A stretch of DNA of 45,959 bases from assembly GCA_015063685.1 (NCBI GenBank), contig SVTR01000029.1, positions 1 through 45,959 on the forward strand, read 5' to 3'. Positions 6,856 to 13,347 of the stretch are shown in pieces. Under the pieces are notes generated by a model, which saw only the letters and a program-made list of their open reading frames with translations, did not search any database and was not told the DNA's origin. The translations under genes and the position numbers were made by a program. Numbering within the stretch: position 1 is the stretch's first letter; each line of letters opens with the position of its first letter. Source of the DNA: Oscillospiraceae bacterium (GTDB lineage: Bacteria > Bacillota > Clostridia > Oscillospirales > CAG-272).

Positions 6856-7926
6856 TTATTTTTTGAGGTTGACTTTGGATTTCTTCTTTTTACCCTTTTC
6901 CTCCTGCTCCGCATCGGGATCGGGTATGTATTGGGCGTTTTTGGTGTTGCAATAAAGGCAAATCTTACGGGATTGAGGAATGGTGTGCCCGCAACCGGGG
7001 CAGGTGACGAATTTGTGCTTGCCGTCATCCTCAAACTCAAAGGTATCCGGTTTTTCTACCACGAATACAGGGGACTTGCTTTTGTCGGAGACGGGGGCTG
7101 GGGGTTCAGGGGAGAGCCTGACGTCTTCGGCAGGCGCTTCCTCTTTGGTGGGGGCTTCCTCGGTCTTTTTCTTGCCGAAGGACAGCTTGGATTCCTTGCC
7201 GTCCCGCAGGCGCTTGATGTTTTCGCGGTGGGCCCACACCACCAGCACAGCCATCAGAACCGTCATGATGCTTGCCGTGCCGTTGCCGTTAAAGGCGGTG
7301 TAGATGATGGGGTAAAGGATCATGCCCATGATAGAGCCGAGGGAGACGAATTTGGTGCCTGCCACGATGATCACGAAGGTGGCAAAGCAGATCAGAAAGA
7401 CAATGGGAACATGCTTGTGCAGGGGGTTCAGCAAATCCAGCATGAGGACCACCATGGCTGCCGTTGCCACGCCCTTGCCGCCCTTGAATTTGAAGAAGCA
7501 AGGGAACATATGGCCGATCATGACAGAAATGCCCGCGATGGCACCGCCGATGGGGTCAAAATAGCGAGTGACCACCTGCCCGGCCTCGTTGAGTGCGATG
7601 TTGTCAATGCAGAAAATGAAATGACCGATGAGCACGGCCACAAGTGCTTTGGACATATCACCCAGAAGGGTCAGGATGGCGGCCTTTTTCCCAAAGGTTC
7701 GCAGCATATTGGTGGTGCCGGCGTTGCCGCTGCCGTGGGTGCGGACGTCATCGTGAAATTTGTTTCGGGAAATGATGAGTCCGAAGTTCAAGCTGCCGAG
7801 GAAATAGGGAATGACCATGCAAAGCAGGATGCCGCCTACCACGATCAGCGCCGCGCCGACGGTATTGGCCGCCCCTGTTTTTTCAATGAGGTAGGCAACG
7901 AGATTCCATTGTCCGATTCCGTTCAT
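6856..7926 (-). CDS. plsY: Acyl-phosphate:glycerol-3-phosphate acyltransferase with C-terminal zinc ribbon
   Basis: PlsY moves an acyl group from acyl phosphate to glycerol 3-phosphate in the membrane, starting phospholipid synthesis. The N-terminal 240 residues hold several membrane helices and the family motifs GSLNFG, THGSGNAGTTNMLRTFG and FKFKGGKGVATAA. Standard PlsY is about 200-215 residues; this one has 356. The extra C-terminal part is a charged, proline-rich linker followed by CPGCGHTIPQSRKICLYC, a rubredoxin-type zinc ribbon, and a Lys-rich tail. The ribbon would be cytoplasmic. No frameshift is involved: the reading frame is continuous. The gene follows the DUF3006-like gene by 9 bases. 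Confidence 0.92.
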   Translation of the reverse strand: MNGIGQWNLVAYLIEKTGAANTVGAALIVVGGILLCMVIPYFLGSLNFGLIISRNKFHDDVRTHGSGNAGTTNMLRTFGKKAAILTLLGDMSKALVAVLIGHFIFCIDNIALNEAGQVVTRYFDPIGGAIAGISVMIGHMFPCFFKFKGGKGVATAAMVVLMLDLLNPLHKHVPIVFLICFATFVIIVAGTKFVSLGSIMGMILYPIIYTAFNGNGTASIMTVLMAVLVVWAHRENIKRLRDGKESKLSFGKKKTEEAPTKEEAPAEDVRLSPEPPAPVSDKSKSPVFVVEKPDTFEFEDDGKHKFVTCPGCGHTIPQSRKICLYCNTKNAQYIPDPDAEQEEKGKKKKSKVNLKK

Positions 7927-7935
7927 ATGCGTTCC

Positions 7936-8205
7936 TTATCCTTTTCGATTGTTTTTAGAGCTGCTTTTTTGAATGAGCCGTTGAAGCCTTTCGTGAGCCG
8001 CGTTTGCGCGGCGTTGCGTTTCATGGGGATCAAAGCGAGCGGAGATGATGGTATGATCTTGCACCTCGCACCACAGTATGTGTGTTTCTTCGGGGGCCTG
8101 TCCCACGGCGGCCTCATATGTAGTGACGTCCCAATGATAGGCCTGCTCGCCCTCCGCGATCATCACCACGATCCCGTTCTCAACGCGGTCTACGGACATC
8201 CACAT
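7936..8205 (-). CDS. Small protein, DUF3006-like
   Basis: An 89-residue protein starting MWMSVDRVENGIVVMIAEGE. The pattern 'DR.E...VV...' followed by short beta strands matches what I know of DUF3006 proteins, small beta-barrel proteins of unknown function in Firmicutes. The C-terminal 40 residues form a charged helix (HETQRRANAAHERLQRLIQ). The first ATG (8205) is chosen because GGAGAGG lies 7 bases upstream; a second ATG two codons later is possible. It is the first gene of the plsY operon, directly behind a good promoter. Confidence 0.65.
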   Translation of the reverse strand: MWMSVDRVENGIVVMIAEGEQAYHWDVTTYEAAVGQAPEETHILWCEVQDHTIISARFDPHETQRRANAAHERLQRLIQKSSSKNNRKG

Positions 8206-8243
8206 ATCTATACCTCTCCACCGTACATACTATATCACTATAC

Positions 8244-8272
8244 ATTATATCACAGATCCCGGGATTTTGCAA
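8244..8272 (-). promoter_or_regulatory. Promoter of the minus-strand train (DUF3006-plsY-...)
   Basis: Minus-strand TTGCAA (8267-8272), a 17-base spacer and TATAAT (8244-8249), 39 bases before the first start codon. Everything down to cysE at 2.7 kb could be read from here, unless the inverted repeat at 5.5 kb stops it. Confidence 0.85.
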
Positions 8273-8304
8273 GACGTATTTGCAAGATTATGAGGAATGC
8301 CATG

Positions 8305-8340
8305 AAAAAAGGATCCTCTATCCGCAGAGACAGAGGATCC
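8305..8340 (-). terminator. Intrinsic terminator of the MazG-like gene
   Basis: Read on the minus strand, GGATCCTCT pairs with AGAGGATCC around a loop of about 12 bases and is followed by TTTTTT. It lies just past the stop of the MazG-like gene and upstream of the next promoter. Confidence 0.9.
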
Positions 8341-8345
8341 CTGTA

Positions 8346-8666
8346 TCAATTCTCGGTTACACTGACAAGGAGAAGCTTTTTGTCGAAGCCGCCGCGCTTG
8401 TCGGTCTTTTCCGTCCGGATGCGGTCAAGCTCTTCCGGAGAAATACCCCGCGCTTTGGCCGCGGCGTAGATAACCTCCAAAAGGTCGGCCAGCTCCTCGG
8501 GGCTTCCGTCGGCGTGATATTCGGCCAGCTCCTCGGTGAGTTTGGCATCCAGCATTTTGAGATAGGCCTCGTTCGTCAACACCTCGATGATGCAGGTGTT
8601 GCCCTTGGCCTCGATGATCTCGGGAATGCGGTCGCGGACGAGCTTGTTGTATGTGATGGTTTTCAT
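8346..8666 (-). CDS. MazG-like nucleotide pyrophosphohydrolase
   Basis: This 106-residue protein starts MKTITYNKLVRDRIPEIIEAKG, the opening seen in phosphoribosyl-ATP pyrophosphohydrolase-like/MazG-superfamily proteins of Firmicutes. The all-alpha metal-binding motif is visible as KLTEELAEYHADGSPEELADLLEVIYAAA, giving the E-x2-E ... E-x2-D Mg2+ ligand set. The likely role is hydrolysis of non-canonical nucleoside triphosphates; the substrate is not predictable. The start at 8666 has an AAAGAGGT site; longer upstream frames run into repeat DNA and lack ribosome sites. The promoter must lie in or beyond the repeat modules that begin 22 bases upstream of the start codon. Confidence 0.82.
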   Translation of the reverse strand: MKTITYNKLVRDRIPEIIEAKGNTCIIEVLTNEAYLKMLDAKLTEELAEYHADGSPEELADLLEVIYAAAKARGISPEELDRIRTEKTDKRGGFDKKLLLVSVTEN

Positions 8667-8688
8667 GGTGTACCTCTTTTTCGTTGTA

Positions 8689-8875
8689 AAATTGTTCCAC
8701 CTGCGGTGGGGCTTTGGCTCGGGGGAGTGCATCCTGTACCATGGGCACCACACGATGAGCGGTTAGGCAGATAAATTGTTGTTTGGCGGGCAGTGCCCGC
8801 GGCCATCGCTCGGGGTAGTGCATCCTGTGCCTACTGCATCCCGCGATGGGCGATTAGGCAGATAAATTGTTGTTT
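8689..8875 (+). repeat. Two tandem palindromic modules with AAATTGTT junctions
   Basis: Copies of the junction AAATTGTT(GTTT) start at 8689 (partial), 8773 and 8864, giving module lengths of 84 and 91 bases. Module one carries the hairpin CCACCTGCGGTGG, module two GCGGGCAGTGCCCGC. Both continue with GGCTCGGGG or ATCGCTCGGGG, then TGCATCCTGT, a GATGAGC/GATGGGC block and TTAGGCAGAT before the next junction. In module two CCATCGC also pairs with GCGATGG, so the whole unit can fold. No reading frame of quality is present. Confidence 0.88.
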
Positions 8876-8903
8876 ACAGGTATAAGGGAGCTTTCCCTGC
8901 AAC

Positions 8904-9042
8904 TGTCATTCAGAGGGAGGCCCGCGTAAGCGCTCGCCGACCGAAGAATCTTTTCCCGAAGGGAAACCCTTATCCAGCAACGGTTTTGGTTGCCCTATGG
9001 GCAAAGATCCTTCGTCGGGCATCGGCCCTCCTCTGGATGACA
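8904..9042. repeat. 139-base inverted-repeat core, copy 1
   Basis: The ends are TGTCATTCAGAGGGAGG and its imperfect complement ending CCTCTGGATGACA. Inside are matching GACCGAAGAATCTTTTCCC and GGGCAAAGATCCTTCGTCG blocks, so the element is an imperfect palindrome. Copy 2 is at 22133-22271 in the same orientation. I see no difference within the 139 bases. About 90 further bases flanking the cores are also nearly identical, with differences near 8877-8882 and at 9043. Related TGTCATTC...GAATGACA palindromes are common dispersed repeats in bacteria. It has no coding potential and is MITE-like. Confidence 0.9.
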
Positions 9043-9063
9043 TCGCACGATATTCGCTCCGTT

Positions 9064-9160
9064 AAACAACATTTTACAGTCCTAACCACCCATCGCGTGA
9101 TGCAGTAGGCACAGGATGCACTGCCCCGCGCTTTGGCCGCGGCACGGCCGCTAAACAACA
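9064..9160 (-). repeat. Palindromic module in reverse orientation
   Basis: Here the junction appears inverted (AAACAACATTTT at 9064-9075, AAACAACA at 9153-9160), so this module faces those at 8689-8875 with the 139-base core between them. It has its own hairpin (GCGGCCGTGCCGC on the minus strand) followed by the shared GCATCCTGTGCCTACTGCATC and CGATGGGTGGTTAGG blocks. Its distal junction is interrupted by the element at 9161-9321; the motif resumes at 9322 and overlaps the stop codon of the PlsC-like gene. Confidence 0.85.
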
Positions 9161-9321
9161 GGGCATCTCTAAAAACTCATCGCACGTCGATATGACGGTG
9201 CTTTTTCCGTCATGCGTCACAAAATTCTTTCGCATAGGGCCAACTATGCGTGCAGATTTTTGTTTACTCTGACGAAAAAATCCCTCGCATCTCGCCGCAC
9301 GCTGAGTATTTAGAGGTGCCC
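9161..9321. mobile_element. 161-base MITE-like element with terminal inverted repeats
   Basis: The ends are GGGCATCTCTAAAAACTCA and (as complement) GGGCACCTCTAAATACTCA, about 20 of 23 positions matching. It is flanked by AACA on both sides (9157-9160 and 9322-9325). Removing the element and one AACA restores TAAACAACAATTTA, the module junction, which is good evidence for insertion with a 4-base duplication. A related 164-base element is at 11782-11945. There is no transposase gene, so it would depend on an enzyme encoded elsewhere. Confidence 0.8.
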
Positions 9322-9327
9322 AACAAT

Positions 9328-10605
9328 TTATCCGCATTTTTCTGCCCTCCGTTTACCCTCCATATGCATCTCAAAGATCTCCTCGGTGGCAAAGGCCAGC
9401 TTGGTGACCACATTTTCTTTGGTGGGATAGCAGTAGAAGGAATCCTGTTCGGTGGATATGTCCAGGCAGTCAGCCTTGCGGATGCGGTACCAGTCGTACT
9501 CCACATGCAGGCTATTCATTTGCAGGGGCGTGCGTTGGATGCGGTAATCACGGCCGTTATAGTGCCCTTCTAAGACCCAACCTTCCGTGGAATCGTGGAT
9601 CAGCTTGCCGCTACCGAGGGCAGGAAATTTCCAACACCCCGGCATGGAGTAAATGTCCACATCGTCCTCGTAACGGTAAGTGCCGCTTCTGACCTCCTCC
9701 CGTACCTGTGCCCGTTCCCACTCAAACCAATGGGGAATATGGGAAAACTCGGTCTCGCCTGTTTCCGCCTCCAGTTGACCGTTCTCTAAAAGCTGCCATC
9801 CCTTGCCGCAGGATTTGCAAAAGAGGCGTGTTCCTTCGGTGGCCATTTCAAACTCGGTCTCGCAATGGGGACATTGATAAAGGATCTTGTGCAGACCTTC
9901 GGCACGCCAAGGCTCGGTGATGCGAATGCCATTATCCAATTGATATTGATAATCGTCGTAGGTCAAGGCCTCGCGGATGACGCGGTTGATCTCGTTGGCA
10001 GACATGGACTGCACCTGTTCGGCGGTGAGAATTTGGGTCATGGTGGTGTGCAAAGGAACCTTCCTTTTGCGGCGAAAATCCCAAAAGGGGGCGCGGAGAT
10101 AGTTTCCACGATGCACCACGGCGACCACGGGTACCTTGTTCATCTTCACCAGTCCTCCGAGAGAGTCGGGCAGGTAAGATGTAGTACCGCAGGGAGAGTA
10201 ACGCGCCTCGGGGTACATGCAGAGGATGTCTCCGCGGGACAGTACCTTGCGGATAGAGCGCACCAGGTGCAGGTCGGTGGTGAATTTTCTCGTGCAGATG
10301 GCACCGATCCACTCCATGAGCCAGGGACGCTGATAGTATCCGTCGATGTTGACCACGTTGTTGACCTTGTGGGGATAAGTCCCCAGGGCGCATAACTCAA
10401 AATCGATGAAGTGCATATGATTGCTGAGGATCATGTATGGGGGCTTCAGACCCTCCATGTTGATCTTTTCTACCTTATGTTCTACACCCGCGGTCATGAT
10501 CTTGGAGAGCACCCAAATGAGCCAGGTCAGATAGATGGGCTGACGGATGGGATATTTGGTGGTTTTATAGAATTTCGGGTTTTTATAGTTGACTTGAAGA
10601 TCCAT
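9328..10605 (-). CDS. PlsC-like lysophospholipid acyltransferase with zinc ribbon
   Basis: A 425-residue protein whose first 230 residues form a glycerolipid acyltransferase domain. The catalytic NHxxxxD motif is SNHMHFIDFE; the later substrate-binding block is MYPEARYSPCG, close to the family's EG/PEG..S motif. A hydrophobic segment (IYLTWLIWVLSKIMTAG) near the N terminus fits membrane association. Residues about 245-275 add a zinc ribbon, YQCPHCETEF...LFCKSCGKGW, and the last 150 residues form an uncharacterised Trp/Tyr-rich beta domain. Likely activity is acylation of lysophosphatidic acid or a related lipid. The start at 10605 has AAAAAGGAG. The stop codon overlaps a repeat junction. It is divergent from the alpha/beta hydrolase gene. 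Confidence 0.83.
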   Translation of the reverse strand: MDLQVNYKNPKFYKTTKYPIRQPIYLTWLIWVLSKIMTAGVEHKVEKINMEGLKPPYMILSNHMHFIDFELCALGTYPHKVNNVVNIDGYYQRPWLMEWIGAICTRKFTTDLHLVRSIRKVLSRGDILCMYPEARYSPCGTTSYLPDSLGGLVKMNKVPVVAVVHRGNYLRAPFWDFRRKRKVPLHTTMTQILTAEQVQSMSANEINRVIREALTYDDYQYQLDNGIRITEPWRAEGLHKILYQCPHCETEFEMATEGTRLFCKSCGKGWQLLENGQLEAETGETEFSHIPHWFEWERAQVREEVRSGTYRYEDDVDIYSMPGCWKFPALGSGKLIHDSTEGWVLEGHYNGRDYRIQRTPLQMNSLHVEYDWYRIRKADCLDISTEQDSFYCYPTKENVVTKLAFATEEIFEMHMEGKRRAEKCG

Positions 10606-10635
10606 GGAATACTCCTTTTTGTTGTGTCAACCTCC

Positions 10636-10664
10636 ATTATACATGATAATGTGACAAAATGCAA
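10636..10664 (-). promoter_or_regulatory. Promoter of the PlsC-like gene
   Basis: Minus-strand TTGCAT (10659-10664), 17-base spacer, TATAAT (10636-10641), about 30 bases ahead of the start codon. It is divergent from the promoter at 10724-10752, leaving about 60 bases between the two -35 boxes. Confidence 0.85.
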
Positions 10665-10723
10665 GAGGAAAGTGAAGGGGACTGTAAACAATTTATCATT
10701 CACTTCATATTTCCCAAAACCCA

Positions 10724-10752
10724 TTGCAAAATCCGGGTTTTCGTGGTAAAAT
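10724..10752 (+). promoter_or_regulatory. Promoter of the alpha/beta hydrolase gene
   Basis: TTGCAA (10724-10729), 17-base spacer, TAAAAT (10747-10752), 33 bases before the GTG start at 10785. Confidence 0.8.
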
Positions 10753-10784
10753 GTGAAAAACAAATCCTGACCGGAGGTGATCTT

Positions 10785-11774
10785 GTGGAGCATCTGTGGA
10801 TTCTTTGGACGGTTCTGAGCGTGGCCGCTTTTTTGGTCTTTGCCGCCCTGCTGACCGCTTATATTTGTTTTTACATGTGCTTTTACGTCCCCAAAAAGAA
10901 AAAATATATGACCGACGAGGAGATCAAGCGTTTGGAGACCGCCGAGCCCCAAATCCCCGAGGGGGAGATCTATGAGGTCTTTCGCGAGGATATGCTTCGC
11001 TGGACCTACGCCAACCGCGAACGGGATTTTAAGCGGGTGGAGATCGTCACGGATGACGGCCTGACCCTGCGGGGTAAGTTTTACGAATACGCCCCCGGAG
11101 CGCCTATCAATATCATCTTCCACGGCTACCGCGGCTGGGCGGAGCGTGATCTCAACGGCGGTGTGTTCCGCTGTGCCGCTATGGGGCATAGCGCTCTGTT
11201 GGTGGATCATCGCGGCTCGGGGCTCAGCGACGGCAAGGTCATCACCTTCGGCGTCAAGGAGGTGGAGGACTGCATCCGCTGGGTCAAATTTGTGCATGAA
11301 GAATTCGCTCCTGAGGCCAAGATCCTTCTGGGCGGCGTGTCTATGGGTGCCGCAACCGTCATGATGGCTGCGGGGCATCCCGACCTGCCCGAGTGCGTGG
11401 TGGGTGTTCTGGAGGATTGCGGCTATTCCTCGGCCAAGGAGATCATCAAAAAGGTGGTGCGTGAGATGAAGCTCCCCGCCAACCTGCTCTATCCCTTCAT
11501 CAAGCTGGGCGCCAAGGTCTACGGCCACTTTGACTTGGATGCCACGCCCCCCATTGAAGCTGTGAAAAAGGCACGAGTGCCTGTCCTGTTCATTCACGGC
11601 GACACCGACGATTTCGTTCCCTGTGAGATGAGCGAGCGTTGTTATGAAGCCTGCACCGCACCTAAAGAATTTGTGGTCATCCCCGGCGCGGGACACGGTC
11701 TGGCCTATCCCGTTGACCCCGACGGCTATGCCAAGGCTGCCAAGGACTTTTTTGAGAAGCATTCGGGGGTGTAA
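10785..11774 (+). CDS. Membrane-anchored alpha/beta hydrolase
   Basis: A 329-residue protein with one N-terminal membrane helix (LWILWTVLSVAAFLVFAALL) and an alpha/beta-hydrolase domain. The nucleophile elbow is GGVSMGAAT, the acid is in HGDTDDFVP, and the histidine is in GAGHGLAYP, so the catalytic triad is complete. The oxyanion region is IIFHGYRGWAERD. It resembles the YqkD/BAAT-like serine hydrolases of Firmicutes; the substrate (ester, peptide or lipid) is unknown. I chose the GTG start at 10785 because GGAGGT is 6 bases upstream and the promoter lies just before it; the upstream ATG frame would start inside the promoter region. It is a single-gene transcription unit. Confidence 0.85.
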   Translation: MEHLWILWTVLSVAAFLVFAALLTAYICFYMCFYVPKKKKYMTDEEIKRLETAEPQIPEGEIYEVFREDMLRWTYANRERDFKRVEIVTDDGLTLRGKFYEYAPGAPINIIFHGYRGWAERDLNGGVFRCAAMGHSALLVDHRGSGLSDGKVITFGVKEVEDCIRWVKFVHEEFAPEAKILLGGVSMGAATVMMAAGHPDLPECVVGVLEDCGYSSAKEIIKKVVREMKLPANLLYPFIKLGAKVYGHFDLDATPPIEAVKKARVPVLFIHGDTDDFVPCEMSERCYEACTAPKEFVVIPGAGHGLAYPVDPDGYAKAAKDFFEKHSGV

Positions 11775-11781
11775 AATAAAA

Positions 11782-11945
11782 GGACACCTCTAAAAACTCT
11801 CTCACCAACGAATTGACGATACTTTCTTCGGCACTTTTTTCGCAAAATTCCTTCGCGCAGCTCCTGCTGCACGTGCGGATTTTTATTCAAATTGCCAAAC
11901 AAATTGCTCGCCGCTCGTTCGGCGATAGAGTTTTGAGAGATGTCC
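11782..11945. mobile_element. 164-base MITE-like element, relative of 9161-9321
   Basis: The ends are GGACACCTCTAAAAACTC and (complement) GGACATCTCTCAAAACTC. The interior shares GCAAAATTCCTTCGCGCAG and GTGCGGATTTTTATT-type blocks with the element at 9161-9321 in the same order, and the length is nearly the same. Both sides are AAAA, which could be a 4-base target duplication but is low complexity. It sits between the hydrolase stop and the shared terminator. Confidence 0.72.
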
Positions 11946-11981
11946 AAAAGATCCGCAGAATTTTTTCTGCGGATCTTTTTT
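11946..11981. terminator. Bidirectional intrinsic terminator
   Basis: The stem AAAAGATCCGCAGAA (11946-11960) pairs with TTCTGCGGATCTTTT (11965-11979), followed by T residues on the plus strand; the leading A tract gives Ts on the minus strand. It serves the hydrolase gene on the left and the permease gene on the right. Confidence 0.9.
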
Positions 11982-11982
11982 G

Positions 11983-13335
11983 TCATATGACGTAAACCAG
12001 AATCAACCCACCCAGCGCCGTCATAAGCGCGGGAATGGCCACCGTCGCGCCGTATTTCACGAAGGTGATAAAAGAGAAGGGGACGCCGTGATCGTGAAGC
12101 TGACCTGTCCACATGATGCCGGCCAATGCGCCCGTGGGGGTGAAGAAGGCGCCCAGGTTGGAGCCAATGACCGAGGCGAACAGGGCGGCGGAGATGAGCG
12201 TAGTCTTTGCGGGATTTCCTGCCACGGGCAAGGCGGCAATGACCGAGCTGAACAGCACACTCATGGGGATATTGTTGAGAATATTGGCCGCCAGGAAGGA
12301 GGCCACGCCAAAGGCAAGGATGACCAATGGGATGGTATTGAATTGCCCCAGCCAGCCTGCCAGGGTGGCGGTATGACCGTACTTGTCCAGGGCCAGCACC
12401 AGGACGAACATAGACAGCACGAAGGGGGCCAGATCCCAGGGGGCGCGGAGGATGCATTTGGCGATGAGGAAGGGGGCGCGTCGGCGGAAGATGCTGACCG
12501 CCATGGTGCAGATCACGAGGCTCAGGAAAAAGATACAGGTAATGAGCCACATGGGAAGGTCAAGGAAGGAGGACAGGGACAAAAGGAGAATGCAACCGCC
12601 CAGATGCACAAGTCCCAGTACCTCGGTGACCTTATCAATAGGGGGGATTTTTTCCTCCTTGGGATTGATGGGCTGTGCCAGCTTTTTGTGGAAAAGCAGG
12701 TAGAGAACGCCCATGGACACGAGACCGCAAAGGACGGTGGGCAGGAGCATTTTGACGATATACCCGCCGAAATCCACCCCCGCGGAGCCCGCGAGATAGA
12801 TGTTGGTGGGGTTGCCGATGATCAGCGCCATGCTCCAGGTGTTGGCCGCCACGAACTCCGACACCAAATAGGGAATGGGGTCAATGCGGGCGTTTTTGGA
12901 GAAGTGGCAGATGAAGGGCGTAAAGGTGAGGACGATAACGTCGTTAGAGGTGAACACCGTCAGCACCGACACCAAGGCATAGAGCAGGAAAAACAGCACC
13001 TTTTGGCTGTGTCCCGCCTTGCCGAGCACCTTGACGGCGAGATAACGGAAAAATCCGATCTCGTCGAGGTAGACCGACATCATGGTCATGGTAAAGAACA
13101 AAAGCAGGATCTTGACGGGGTTCACGTCCCCCGCGCCTGTCAGACCCGTGGCGATCTCGGCGGGGGTCAAAAGCCCGCTCACAACCAGAGAAAGGGCGCC
13201 CAGCAGAGGGGCGAGCCAAAAAATGCTCAGCTTTTTGCCGCCCAGCATGATGTGGGGCTTGGCAAAAACCAGGGTAAGAAGGCCGCCGCAGGTGGCAGAG
13301 AAGATCACGAGGACGGCAATAGCGGATGAAGTCAT
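11983..13335 (-). CDS. ArsB/CitMHS-type ion or carboxylate permease
   Basis: A 450-residue inner-membrane protein with about 11-12 hydrophobic segments. The first half contains FTSNDVIVLTFTPFICHFSK and the second SFLAANILNNIPMSVLFSS. These paired TSND/NNIP segments are the re-entrant loops of the ion transporter (IT) superfamily that includes ArsB, NhaD and CitMHS. IIGNPTNIYLAGS is the other IT signature. The substrate could be a di- or tricarboxylate, Na+/H+ or arsenite; no ars genes are adjacent, so arsenite is not favoured. It lies 12 bases downstream of the MFS gene, so the two are cotranscribed. Confidence 0.83.
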   Translation of the reverse strand: MTSSAIAVLVIFSATCGGLLTLVFAKPHIMLGGKKLSIFWLAPLLGALSLVVSGLLTPAEIATGLTGAGDVNPVKILLLFFTMTMMSVYLDEIGFFRYLAVKVLGKAGHSQKVLFFLLYALVSVLTVFTSNDVIVLTFTPFICHFSKNARIDPIPYLVSEFVAANTWSMALIIGNPTNIYLAGSAGVDFGGYIVKMLLPTVLCGLVSMGVLYLLFHKKLAQPINPKEEKIPPIDKVTEVLGLVHLGGCILLLSLSSFLDLPMWLITCIFFLSLVICTMAVSIFRRRAPFLIAKCILRAPWDLAPFVLSMFVLVLALDKYGHTATLAGWLGQFNTIPLVILAFGVASFLAANILNNIPMSVLFSSVIAALPVAGNPAKTTLISAALFASVIGSNLGAFFTPTGALAGIMWTGQLHDHGVPFSFITFVKYGATVAIPALMTALGGLILVYVI

Positions 13336-13347
13336 AATGTAGCTCTC

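Noticed and set aside
6766..8469. Long plus-strand open frame (567 codons) antisense to plsY and neighbours
   Set aside because: It runs opposite to plsY, DUF3006-like and MazG-like genes with clear motifs; the translation is low-complexity and His/Gln/Gly-rich as expected for a GC-rich antisense frame, and no ribosome site is present.
8689..9160. CRISPR array
   Set aside because: Junction repeats are 12 bases with intervals near 90 bases, intervals are related to each other and not unique spacers, orientation changes, and no cas gene is in the window.
11980..13329. Plus-strand open frame of 449 codons opposite the ArsB/CitMHS permease
   Set aside because: Composition (His, Gln, Gly, Asp rich, no hydrophobic core) is that of an antisense shadow; the minus-strand protein has unmistakable transporter motifs.
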